Numbered from the stretch's first letter, positions 9,929-21,939 are shown. The stretch: 64,000 nt of DNA from Gammaproteobacteria bacterium (GCA_028821405.1 JAPPGK010000101.1:1-64000); one strand, 5' to 3'. Numbers and translations are program-made. The notes: generated by a model from the letters alone, not told the origin.

Positions 9929-9943
9929 TTAGAGGTGGATCGT

Positions 9944-10288
9944 TCAGGCAATCCACGATTCCAGCAGCCGTCGAACCTGGTAGAGGTGTTCGACACGACC
10001 GAGCAACATGACGTCGAGCGCCGACCGGCCACCAAACGTCTCATTGGGACGCTTCACCCACGCGTTGGCTCGCTCCGGAATCGGAAGCAGTACGTGCGTT
10101 GCATCTCGGATACCACTCAACACGCTGATCCGCTCCAACGTGTCATGGGGAAGATGGGCGATGTGACCGGATCGCCAGCGATAGAAGGTCCGTTCGCTCG
10201 GCGCCCCGAGCAGCGTGATCTGCTGGTTTCGGTTCAGCCCCCACTCCTCGGCGAGGCGGAAGAACATCTTGGTGGCCACGTTATTCAT
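9944..10288 (-). CDS. Xre/MbcA/ParS-type antitoxin (DUF2384-like) of the RES module
   Basis: MNNVATKMFFRLAEEWGLNRNQQITLLGAPSERTFYRWRSG...ERISVLSGI...WVKRPNETFGGRSALDVMLLGRVEHLYQVRRLLESWIA. The ORF is open to 10354, so the start is uncertain. Confidence 0.85.
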   Translation of the reverse strand: MNNVATKMFFRLAEEWGLNRNQQITLLGAPSERTFYRWRSGHIAHLPHDTLERISVLSGIRDATHVLLPIPERANAWVKRPNETFGGRSALDVMLLGRVEHLYQVRRLLESWIA

Positions 10289-10337
10289 TCGGGATCGGTC
10301 ATCGACTCCCGCGCGCGATCTTGACGAGCCAGTTGCC

Positions 10338-10384
10338 ATTGGGTCTTGTGCCAATATGCGGCCTTGGGTCTATTTTCTGCCAAT
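10338..10384. promoter_or_regulatory. Repeated ATTGG/CCAAT-type dyads upstream of the antitoxin gene
   Basis: ATTGGGTCTTGTGCCAAT (10338-10355) and CTTGGGTCTATTTTCTGCCAAT (10363-10384). Confidence 0.45.
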
Positions 10385-10460
10385 TGGCGAGTCGCTGCAA
10401 CGCAGGGCACGCGGCCTCTTGCGTTGACGGCGCGAGGTTGGTGAAGTAAACAGGAGGCTG

Positions 10461-11240
10461 ATGACCTACTGCTTGGCAATACGCGTCGACGAGGGCCTCG
10501 TGTTCGCCTCCGATTCGCGGACCAACGCCGGTGCGGACCACATCAACACCTACAGCAAGATGCACCGCTTCGGTGGCGACGGCGAGCGGACGTTGACCTT
10601 GCTGTCGTCCGGCAACCTGGCCACCAGCCAAGGCGTGGTCACGCGGATCCGACGCGACATCCGCTCTGCGGCCCGCACCAATCTCCTGACCGTTCTGGAT
10701 CTGCAGGCGGCTGCGGAGTATGTCGGCGGCATCAGCATGGAGGAGCAGGCGAAACACCGGGGCGTCCGGCCGGGCGCCGGCAGCGAGGAGTTCGTGCCCG
10801 AGGCCTCGTTCATCCTCGGTGGCCAGATTCGCGGCGACCGGCCTGGCATCGAGCACATCTACCCGGAGGGGAACTTCGTGCGCGCGTCGGTCTCGACGCC
10901 GTTCCTGCAAGTCGGGGAGGTCAAATACGGCAAGCCCATCCTGGACCGAATCATCGACCGGCGTACGACGCTGGATGCGGCGTTGAAATGCGCGCTCGTG
11001 TCCATGGACTCGACCATGCGCAGCAACGCGACGGTCGGCCCGCCCGTGGAATACCACGTCTACCGTACCAACACGTTCTCCCGCGGCACCCACCACGTGC
11101 TCCAGGAGGACGACGAATACCTGCTCAAACTGCGCCGCGAGTGGGGCGAGAACATCCGCACCGCCTTCGAGAATCTACCGAGTGCGCCGGTCGTTGAGGA
11201 AAACGAAACGACGGTTCAAATATCGCGTCGCCTCCGTTGA
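10461..11240 (+). CDS. Predicted proteasome-type protease (Ntn-hydrolase, HslV-like)
   Basis: MTYCLAIRVDEGLVFASDSRTNAGADHINTYSKMHRF...; AGGAGG ribosome-binding site upstream. Confidence 0.82.
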   Translation: MTYCLAIRVDEGLVFASDSRTNAGADHINTYSKMHRFGGDGERTLTLLSSGNLATSQGVVTRIRRDIRSAARTNLLTVLDLQAAAEYVGGISMEEQAKHRGVRPGAGSEEFVPEASFILGGQIRGDRPGIEHIYPEGNFVRASVSTPFLQVGEVKYGKPILDRIIDRRTTLDAALKCALVSMDSTMRSNATVGPPVEYHVYRTNTFSRGTHHVLQEDDEYLLKLRREWGENIRTAFENLPSAPVVEENETTVQISRRLR

Positions 11241-11360
11241 CGCCCCTTGAGCGACTGCCACGTCGGCGCGCGAACGTGCCCGACAGGGCGTGACTTGACG
11301 AACGGATCGAATCCGACAAACTTCTCTCAACCGATCAAGACGCGAAGGGCGTGCAATAGA

Positions 11361-12635
11361 ATGATCAAGGCACTAGCGAGCCGCATGGTGCGCAACGTCG
11401 TGGCGGGTATCGGCGACGCCACGCCTCTGCCGTTCCGGGCCGTGTTCCCCAACGGGGTCGAAATCGCCGGCGGTCAAGGCGAGCCCGCGGTGACCTTCCA
11501 CATAAAGTCCACGCGCGCGGCGCTGCGCACCGTGGTGTTCGGCCATGTCGGCTTCCTCGAGTCCTATTTCGATGGCGAGATCGACATCGATGGCGATCTG
11601 CGCAAGATCATGGCCATCGGATTCTCCTCCGGCTTCGACCGCTCGGCGGGACTGCTGATCGCCATCCGCAACCGCTGGCACGGCTTGAGGTTCAACAACC
11701 GGCCCAACGCCAGACCCAAGGAAAACGCCCGATTCCACTACGGGCTCGGGGCGGAGTTCTACTCGAAGATGCTGGACGATCCCTACCTCATGTACACCTG
11801 CGCCTACTACCGGCATCCGCAGCAGAGCATCCTCGAGGCGCAGATCGCCAAGATGGAACACGTCGCGCGCAAGGTCCAGCTTGCCCCCGGCGAGCACGTC
11901 ATCGACATGGGCTGTGGATTCGGTGGCTTCATGTTCTACGCCGCCGAGCAGCACGGCGTCCACGTAACAGGCGTCAACACGACGACTGAGCAGGCCGACT
12001 GGGTCAAGTCGAAGATCGCCGCCAAGGGTCTTGGCCACCTGCTCACCATGCACGAAGCGGACGTGCGGCAGGGCTTCGGCGTGTACGACAAGGTGGTCTC
12101 CATCGGGGTTCTCGAACACGCGGGCCGCCACCAACTGCGCGAAGTCATCCGCGCCCACGCCAACGCGCTCAAACCCGGTGGACTGGGACTGATTCACTTC
12201 ATCGGCCATGTCGGGGACCGCGACACCGACTTCTTCATCCGCAAGTACATCTTTCCGGGCGGCTGGATCCCGAGTCTCTCGAAGGCGCTGGACGCCATGG
12301 AAGCCGAGGGCCTGGAGATCCTCGACGTGGAGAACCTGCGGCGCCACTACGCACTGACGCTGGACGCCTGGACGGAGAAGTTCGACGCCAACTGGGAAGC
12401 CATTCGCGCCATGGACCCCGACCATTTCGACGAGCGATTCCTGCGCATCTGGCGCGCCTACCTGATCGGCTGTGCGGAAATGTTCCGGTCCAGTACGGCC
12501 CAGACCAATCTCTTCCAGGTGCTGTTCAGCAAGGGCAACGTCGACACCGCGTCCTATCCCATGACCCTCGAACATCTCTACGAGGATCCGAGTCCCCGGG
12601 GCGGCGAATCTTCGGCACCCCGGGCGGCGGGATGA
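11361..12635 (+). CDS. Cyclopropane-fatty-acyl-phospholipid synthase family methyltransferase
   Basis: FHYGLGAEFYSKMLDDPYLMYTCAYY, VIDMGCGFGGFMFYAAEQHGVHVTGV, SIGVLEHAG, IRKYIFPGGWIPSL. Confidence 0.9.
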   Translation: MIKALASRMVRNVVAGIGDATPLPFRAVFPNGVEIAGGQGEPAVTFHIKSTRAALRTVVFGHVGFLESYFDGEIDIDGDLRKIMAIGFSSGFDRSAGLLIAIRNRWHGLRFNNRPNARPKENARFHYGLGAEFYSKMLDDPYLMYTCAYYRHPQQSILEAQIAKMEHVARKVQLAPGEHVIDMGCGFGGFMFYAAEQHGVHVTGVNTTTEQADWVKSKIAAKGLGHLLTMHEADVRQGFGVYDKVVSIGVLEHAGRHQLREVIRAHANALKPGGLGLIHFIGHVGDRDTDFFIRKYIFPGGWIPSLSKALDAMEAEGLEILDVENLRRHYALTLDAWTEKFDANWEAIRAMDPDHFDERFLRIWRAYLIGCAEMFRSSTAQTNLFQVLFSKGNVDTASYPMTLEHLYEDPSPRGGESSAPRAAG

Positions 12636-14002
12636 TGGCGGCCGACGCAAGCGACTCGTTCGGTGCCGCAGACCACGATCGCCGGGCCCAGGCGTTCGCC
12701 GATGCCGTGGCCCGTGCGTGCGCACAGGATGGCGCCGAGAGGACGCTGGACAAGCCATTGTCCAACCTGTTCCGTGACCGCACCGTCAAGGAGGGAGGAT
12801 TGCCCGCAGGCGACCTGGTCCACGTGCTGGACGTCGATGTTGCCAAAGGCTGGGTCGACGTGGAGGGCATGACCCCCTACGACGCACTCGTCGAGGCCAC
12901 GCTGCCCCACGGGGTCATGCCACGGGTGGTGCCACAGCTCAAGTCCATCACCGTGGGCGGGGCCGTGGCCGGGATCGGCATCGAGGCAACGTCGTTTCGT
13001 CACGGCCTGGTTCACGAGACCGTGCTCGAAATGGATGTGGCGCTCCCGGACGGACGGATCGTCACCTGTAGCGCGGACAACGACCATGCCGACCTGTTCG
13101 CCGGCATGCCGAACAGCTACGGCACCTTGGGCTACGCCACCCGGCTGCGCATCGAGACCATGCCGGTGAAGAGCCACGTGGAGATCCGGCATCGCCGCTA
13201 CGAGGATCCCGGCGAGTTCTTCGCGGCGCTGGATGCGGGCTACGACGATGCCGACATCGACTTCCTGGACGGCGTGGCGTTCGGCGCCGACGATCTCGTG
13301 CTTACCAGCGGACGGTTCGTCGACAACGCGCCGCGGGTAAGCGACTACACCTTCGAGGACATCTACTACCAGTCGCTGCGCACCCGGGAGACGGACTACC
13401 TGACCGTGGCCGACTACATCTGGCGCTGGGATACCGACTGGTTCTGGTGCTCCAAGAACCTGGGTGCCCAGCAGCCCCTCGTCCGTCGGTTGCTCGGGAG
13501 GGAGCGCTTGGGATCCCGCTTCTATCAGCAGGTGATGCGTTGGAACAGTCGTTGGCGGCTGCTGGAGACCGCGGAACGGTTGGCGGGCTACCGGCGCGAG
13601 TCGATCATCCAGGATGTCGACCTGCCGCTCGCCACCGCGCCGGAGTTCCTCGCACTTTTCATGCGAGAGATCGGCATCGTGCCCGTTTGGATCTGCCCGG
13701 TTCGGGAGGTTTCGGGCGTTTCGTGGCCGTTGTTCCCCGCCCCCGCCGAGCGCTACGTGAACTTCGGTTTCTGGGACACGTTGCGATTCCGCATTGGCTA
13801 TCCCAAGGGACACTTCAACCGCGTCGTGGAACGAGCCGTGACCGACCTGGGCGGCATCAAGTCGTTGTATTCGTCGTCGTTCTACGACGAAGCGGAATTT
13901 CGCCGGATCTACGGGGGCGAGGCCTACCGGGCACTCAAGGAGCGTTACGATTCCGACGGCGCGCTCGGCGAGTTGTATGCCAAATGCGTGCGGGACCGGT
14001 GA
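12632..14002 (+). CDS. FAD-binding oxidoreductase (DHCR24-like)
   Basis: FAD_binding_4 type motif SITVGGAVAGIGIEATSFRHGLVHETVLEMDVALPDGRIV; starts inside the stop of the CFA-synthase gene. Confidence 0.85.
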   Translation: MMAADASDSFGAADHDRRAQAFADAVARACAQDGAERTLDKPLSNLFRDRTVKEGGLPAGDLVHVLDVDVAKGWVDVEGMTPYDALVEATLPHGVMPRVVPQLKSITVGGAVAGIGIEATSFRHGLVHETVLEMDVALPDGRIVTCSADNDHADLFAGMPNSYGTLGYATRLRIETMPVKSHVEIRHRRYEDPGEFFAALDAGYDDADIDFLDGVAFGADDLVLTSGRFVDNAPRVSDYTFEDIYYQSLRTRETDYLTVADYIWRWDTDWFWCSKNLGAQQPLVRRLLGRERLGSRFYQQVMRWNSRWRLLETAERLAGYRRESIIQDVDLPLATAPEFLALFMREIGIVPVWICPVREVSGVSWPLFPAPAERYVNFGFWDTLRFRIGYPKGHFNRVVERAVTDLGGIKSLYSSSFYDEAEFRRIYGGEAYRALKERYDSDGALGELYAKCVRDR

Positions 14003-14074
14003 CCTCGTCGGAGTCTGCTCCGCACCCGAAATCCACTAGAATCCGTCGAGTCTCAAGTTCGCCAAGATCTCCTC

Positions 14075-14926
14075 ATGGACAACCCGTCGGTTTTTGAAGT
14101 CGAATTGCCATCGTTCCAGAGCGATGTCGTGGAGCGATCCCGCCAGATTCCGGTCGTGCTGCTGTTCTGGACCGACCAGGTGGCCCCGGCGGCGGAGACC
14201 AAGGCTACGCTCGAACGACTTGCCGGACAGTACGGGGGCAAGTTCGCGCTGGCGTTGTCGGACGTCGCGAAGGACCAGACCTTGGCCCAGCAATTGCGCG
14301 TGCAGGGCATTCCGAGCATTCGCGTGGTCAAGGACGGCCAGTTGGCGGAGCAGATGGAAGGCCCCCAGGGCGAGAACGTCCTGCGCCAACTCATCGACCG
14401 CCTTACCCAATCACCGAGCGAAGCGCTGAAGACGCAACTCAAGGAGTATCTCGCGGGGGAGGACTTCGACGGGGCGCTTGCCGTCCTGAAGGAAGCCATC
14501 GCCCGGGAACCGAACAACGTGGGCTTCAAGGTGGAGTGGGCCGATGTGCTGCTCGTGAAGGGCGATGTCGATGGCGGTCGGACGGTGCTCGGCACCATAC
14601 CGGAGGATACCGACGAGCGGGAGCGTCCGGCCATGCGCTTGGAGATTCTCGAGGAGGCCGCCGGGATGGGGACTCTGCGCGATGCGCTCAACGAAACCGA
14701 GGCCGACGGCGCCGATCTCGACGCCCGCTACCGGGCGGCGGTATTGCTCGCTTCGGAACGCCGCTACGAGGAGGCGTTGGAGGAGGCGATGGCGATCTTG
14801 AGGCAGGACCGGGCGTACCGGGAGGACGCCGGACGCTTGACGATGATCCGCATCATGGCGCTCATGGAAAAGGGGTCCGATGTGGCGAAACGGTACCGTC
14901 GTCGGATGTTCAACTTCCTTCACTGA
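14075..14926 (+). CDS. Thioredoxin-fold/TPR protein (CnoX/YbbN-like)
   Basis: Trx-like IPVVLLFWTDQVAPAAETK...GIPSIRVVKDG followed by a TPR-like C-terminus. Confidence 0.82.
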   Translation: MDNPSVFEVELPSFQSDVVERSRQIPVVLLFWTDQVAPAAETKATLERLAGQYGGKFALALSDVAKDQTLAQQLRVQGIPSIRVVKDGQLAEQMEGPQGENVLRQLIDRLTQSPSEALKTQLKEYLAGEDFDGALAVLKEAIAREPNNVGFKVEWADVLLVKGDVDGGRTVLGTIPEDTDERERPAMRLEILEEAAGMGTLRDALNETEADGADLDARYRAAVLLASERRYEEALEEAMAILRQDRAYREDAGRLTMIRIMALMEKGSDVAKRYRRRMFNFLH

Positions 14927-15188
14927 ACCGAAACAATTGGGCTGCGATGTTAGCGGTCACTAACTCAGAGTTTGTCGTTATGCACATGCGCCGAACTGCC
15001 GGAGAACGGGTCCGTTATCTGGCACCTCATGATGCCCCAACCTGAAATTGTTCGTTAACTAGTTGAAAATATAGGATTATTTGAGCAGGTTGAACGAGGA
15101 GTGCCAAACTTGGGTGACATGCTCGACCGAAACGAGGCCAACCGGGGGGAAGTTATCCCAAAAGTTATCCACAGGTCGGATGTGAATC

Positions 15189-16556
<1,368 letters not shown>

Positions 16557-16593
16557 TGTCGCGTCAACCTTCAAGTGTCGCGTCGGCGTGATA

Positions 16594-17295
16594 ATGCGAC
16601 TGGGCATCCTGCAGGCCGATCATGTCGATCCCGAACCGCGTGCGTGTTTCGGGGACTTCGCGAACATGTTCGTGAGCGCCCTGGGGGGCGCGTTGGGGAA
16701 GGACACTTCCTTCGACTTCTACGACGTGCGCGGGGGTCGTTATCCGCGTCGTGTCGACGAATGCGATGGCTACCTGATTACCGGCAGCCGGGCCAGCGTA
16801 TACGACGACGAACCCTGGATCGCGAGACTTGCGGCGTTCGTCCGCGAGTTGCACGACGCCCGGGCCAGGACCGTCGGCATCTGCTTCGGACACCAGATGA
16901 TCGCTCACGCCCTGGGCGGCCGGGTCGGCTGCGCGGACGTGGGTTGGGGCGTCGGCGTCCATGCCTGGCGCCTTGTCGACGACCGACCGTGGCTACGCCC
17001 TCGGCTCGACGAATTCCGCCTGTTGGCGAGTCACAAGGACCAGGTCGAAGTCCTGCCCGACGGCGCCCGGCTGTTGGCGGCGAGCGACTTCTGTCCGCAT
17101 GCGGCGTTTTCGATCGATGACCATCTGTTCGCCTTGCAGGGCCATCCGGAGTTCACCCGGGCCTACGCCGAGTTTCTAATGCACAACCGGGAGGAGGAGT
17201 TGGGTGACGCCTTCGTACCGGGGCTTCAGTCGTTGGCAGAGCCCACGAACGAGGACGTCATCGCCCGATGGATCGCGGGCTTCCTGGCCGCCTGA
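16594..17295 (+). CDS. Class I glutamine amidotransferase
   Basis: DGYLITGSRASVYDD, VGICFGHQMIAHALGG, ALQGHPEF. Confidence 0.88.
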   Translation: MRLGILQADHVDPEPRACFGDFANMFVSALGGALGKDTSFDFYDVRGGRYPRRVDECDGYLITGSRASVYDDEPWIARLAAFVRELHDARARTVGICFGHQMIAHALGGRVGCADVGWGVGVHAWRLVDDRPWLRPRLDEFRLLASHKDQVEVLPDGARLLAASDFCPHAAFSIDDHLFALQGHPEFTRAYAEFLMHNREEELGDAFVPGLQSLAEPTNEDVIARWIAGFLAA

Positions 17296-17368
17296 CCGCA
17301 ACGCCGAACGTCGTACCTTGGCGGTCGCCCGTGGTGGAGGGCTAGCCCTTTCTCGGCCTTCGGACTCC

Positions 17369-17593
17369 TCAACCCGAGTAGTCGAGCACTTCCCGCGGCG
17401 GAAGCAGAATCCAGGCCACGATATAGGCAGCGATCACGATCTTCGGCGCGAAGACGGCGGCAATGACGACGCCGGCGCGAAGGAACCTCGGATCGATGTT
17501 GAAGGCATGCCCGAAGCCCGCGCAGACACCCCCGATCCACCCGTCTCGCGTGTCCCGGGCGCAGCGGTTGCGAATTCGGTCAAAGGTGGACAT
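17369..17593 (-). CDS. PspC domain-containing protein
   Basis: DGWIGGVCAGFGHAFNIDPRFLRAGVVIAAVFAPKIVIAAYIVAWILLP. Confidence 0.8.
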   Translation of the reverse strand: MSTFDRIRNRCARDTRDGWIGGVCAGFGHAFNIDPRFLRAGVVIAAVFAPKIVIAAYIVAWILLPPREVLDYSG

Positions 17594-17828
17594 GGCTGCC
17601 TCCGGTTCGACGGGCCAGGGCCACCAGCGCCACGCGGTCCGGCATCGCGCAGGTTTGCAGGCTTTCGGTCCCGTGTTGGTCGACGGTTTCGTTCGCCACC
17701 CGTGCGCCTTCGGCCGCCATGCCGTCCGCGCCGTCGATGAACACGCCGAAGCCCGTCATGACAACAACGAGGAGAGCGAACGCGGCGAGCGTCGCTCTTG
17801 GGGTACTGATACGGGAGATCCTAGTCAC
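17580..17828 (-). CDS. Small predicted membrane/exported protein upstream of pspC
   Basis: VTRISRISTPRATLAAFALLVVVMTGFGVFIDGADG...; hydrophobic N-terminus; overlaps the pspC start. The frame could be fortuitous. Confidence 0.4.
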   Translation of the reverse strand: MTRISRISTPRATLAAFALLVVVMTGFGVFIDGADGMAAEGARVANETVDQHGTESLQTCAMPDRVALVALARRTGGSHVHL

Positions 17829-18078
17829 GATGTTCTCAATATTGGGGTCTGGTACGGGGTTTTCAAGAGACGTGCCAACGGTGGTTTTCTTACAACTGTT
17901 TGATTTGAAAGACATCCGCCGAAGAAGTTCAATCAGATCGGCTTGGAGGGTTGGTCGTTCTGACCACTTCTGCTGGCGAATTTCGCCCCAACGGTCCAAG
18001 GGTCGTGGCCGGTCTCGGTTTGTTATCCGCTAGACTCGCCTGGGCACGGGGAACCGACACGGGAGGAGCAAACCCAAG

Positions 18079-19719
<1,641 letters not shown>

Positions 19720-19804
19720 GGAACCGGCTGTCCCGGCGTCGCCCGGATTCGTTCAACACACTCGGGCCGCGTAGGACGGATTGCGGCACATCGGCGTCGA
19801 CTGG

Positions 19805-19823
19805 GGACGGGACAAGCCCGACC
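19805..19823. repeat. REP-like hairpin with GTAG head (read on the minus strand)
   Basis: GGACGGG-ACAAG-CCCGACC followed by CTAC; one internal mismatch. Confidence 0.4.
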
Positions 19824-19836
19824 TACGGTGCTTGCG

Positions 19837-21171
19837 TTAATCGCGTGAGAACTCGAGGGCGGCGCCCATCGGGACGTCGCGCAACTGCCCGTCCGCGTAG
19901 GCGAGGTTGCCGTTTACGAAGGTGTGCGTGATTCGGGAACGGAACGTAAACCCGCGAAAGGGCGTCCAGCCGCACTTGGCGTGGACGGGTTCCTCGTCAA
20001 CCACGGTGTGCGCGCCCGGATCGACGACGGCGAGATCCGCGAAATAGCCCTCCCGAATGTAGCCCCGCTCGGCGATCTCGAACAGGGTTGCGGGCGCGTG
20101 CGCAGTTTTCTGGACGACCTGCTCGATGGTCATCTCACCTGCCTTGACGTGCTCCACCAGGGTCAACAGGGCGTGCTGCACCAAGGGTAGCCCGGCGGGG
20201 GCGTCGACATAGGGCGCGTCCTTCTCCTCTCTTGTGTGGGGCGCGTGGTCGGTGGCGATGACATCGATTCGATCCTCGACGACGGCGTGGCGAAGCGCGA
20301 GTTGGTCGGCCCGGGTCTTCACCGACGGATTGCACTTCAGATCGTTGCCCAGGGGCCCGTACCAGCTGTCGTTGAAGAACAGGTGGTGCACACAGGCTTC
20401 GGCGGTGATCCGCTTGCCGTCGATCGGGCCCGTCTCGAACAGGTCCATTTCCCGCGCGGTGGTGAGGTGCAGGACGTGCAGCCGGCTGCCATGGCGTCTG
20501 GCCAGCGAGACCGCCAGGGAGGACGACTTGTAGCACGCCTCGGCAGATCGGATGGCGGGGTGTTGCTCGATGGGAACCGCGTCGCCGAACTCGGCGCGCG
20601 CCCTCGCCTCGTTGGCGAGGATGGTCGGGGTGTCCTCGCAGTGCGTGGCGATGACGAGGGGACAGGATGCGAAGATGCCTTCCAGCGTGTCGGGGTCGTC
20701 GACCAGCATGTTGCCGGTCGAGGCGCCCATGAAGACCTTCACGCCGCAGGCTTTCGTGATGTCGACGCGCTTGATGGCTTCCAGGTTGTCGTTGGTGGCG
20801 CCGAAATAGAAGCCGTAGTTGGCAATGGAGCGGGGTGCGGCCCGGGTGTGTTTGTCGAGCAGGGCCTCGGGGGTCACGGTCTGCGGCACGCAGTTCGGCA
20901 TCTCGAGGTAGCTGGTGGTGCCGCCGGCGACTGCCGCCCGGGATTCCGTCGCGATATTGCCCTTGTGCTCGAACCCCGGTTCGCGGAAGTGCACCTGGTC
21001 GTCGATCATCCCGGGAAGCAGCCACGCGCCGTCGAGGTCGATATCCGTGGCATTCGGATCGGTGGTGGTGCCACCGAGGCGTTCGATGCGACCGCCGGCG
21101 ATCAGAACATCGGCCTCGAATGTGCGGCCTTCGTTGACGACCACGGCGTTCCTCAGGTTCCACGATGTCAC
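19837..21171 (-). CDS. pyrC: Dihydroorotase (class I type)
   Basis: LLPGMIDDQVHFREPGFEHKGNIATESRAAVAGGTTSYLEMPNC, VKVFMGASTGNM, ATDHAPHTREEK. Confidence 0.88.
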   Translation of the reverse strand: MTSWNLRNAVVVNEGRTFEADVLIAGGRIERLGGTTTDPNATDIDLDGAWLLPGMIDDQVHFREPGFEHKGNIATESRAAVAGGTTSYLEMPNCVPQTVTPEALLDKHTRAAPRSIANYGFYFGATNDNLEAIKRVDITKACGVKVFMGASTGNMLVDDPDTLEGIFASCPLVIATHCEDTPTILANEARARAEFGDAVPIEQHPAIRSAEACYKSSSLAVSLARRHGSRLHVLHLTTAREMDLFETGPIDGKRITAEACVHHLFFNDSWYGPLGNDLKCNPSVKTRADQLALRHAVVEDRIDVIATDHAPHTREEKDAPYVDAPAGLPLVQHALLTLVEHVKAGEMTIEQVVQKTAHAPATLFEIAERGYIREGYFADLAVVDPGAHTVVDEEPVHAKCGWTPFRGFTFRSRITHTFVNGNLAYADGQLRDVPMGAALEFSRD

Positions 21172-21257
21172 CGGCCACTCCCCCTTGATTTGTACTTGAG
21201 GATTATAGATGCCGCACGCCGTTGAGGCTGACGGGCAGTCGCGGGTAATGTGTCGCC

Positions 21258-21920
21258 ATGGATCTGCGGCAAGTCGCTGTATTCGTATGGGCTTTCAGTT
21301 GGCTGGGCATGTTCCTGGCCTACGGGGCATCCGCGGCGGGCGGTCATCTCGAGCCATGCGTGCCGCACCTCTCGGGCTGCGCCAGCATCAGCGCCAGCGG
21401 CCGCTACGGGGCCGGCTACTTCATCTTCAAAGGCCTGATGATCCCCGCGGGGGTGTTCTTCGCGGTCTACTGGATGCTGTGCGAACGCTGGCTTCAGGCT
21501 TGCGGGGACACCCACCTCGGCTGGCGTCGGGCGCTCCTGGTAGTCGGCATCGTCGGTGCCGCGTCATTCGTGCTCTACGCGACGTTCCTCGGCCATGAGG
21601 GCGACCTGTACCGGGCGCTGCGACGCTACGGCACGATTGTCTTCTTCGGCTTCACCTTCGTCGCGCAGTTGATCCTCGTCTACCGGGCCCAGGCGCTGTT
21701 CGGCAAGATCCCGCTCGTCAGGGCGAAGGTGGCGCTGTGCATCTTCATGCTGGCGGAGGGGCTCGCACTCGAAGCGTTCACCTACTTCATCGACAACGAT
21801 GCGTGGCTTGAGAACCTCACCGAGTGGCATGCCGCCACGGCGTTGTCCTTCTACCCGTTCGTCACCTGGCTGCTGTGGCGGCGAACGGGGTTCGTCGTCG
21901 ACTTCAAGCATCGGCCTTAG
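21258..21920 (+). CDS. Multi-pass membrane protein of unknown function
   Basis: Several hydrophobic segments over 220 aa; convergent with the next gene. Confidence 0.7.
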   Translation: MDLRQVAVFVWAFSWLGMFLAYGASAAGGHLEPCVPHLSGCASISASGRYGAGYFIFKGLMIPAGVFFAVYWMLCERWLQACGDTHLGWRRALLVVGIVGAASFVLYATFLGHEGDLYRALRRYGTIVFFGFTFVAQLILVYRAQALFGKIPLVRAKVALCIFMLAEGLALEAFTYFIDNDAWLENLTEWHAATALSFYPFVTWLLWRRTGFVVDFKHRP

Positions 21921-21939
21921 GGACGGGTCTATCCCGTCC
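21921..21939. terminator. Inverted repeat between convergent genes
   Basis: GGACGGG-TCTAT-CCCGTCC directly after the stop codon; no clear U tract. Confidence 0.45.

Noticed and set aside
9829-10011. Peptide MCRQIRWRKPLNLRAKLFVSLLFKSRDGLEQRF encoded at two places (9829 + and 58169-58390 -)
   Set aside because: Duplicated only because it is a translation of the shared 139-bp hairpin element; diverges immediately outside it, so no evidence for a protein.
14927-15188. AT-richer intergenic region before the glutamine synthetase-like gene as a riboswitch or ncRNA
   Set aside because: Locally lower GC, but no clear stem-loop architecture or recognisable motif seen by eye; probably just a promoter region.
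17335-17350. Palindrome AGGGCTAGCCCT near the GATase/pspC convergence
   Set aside because: Too short and without loop or U tract to call a terminator or operator with any confidence.
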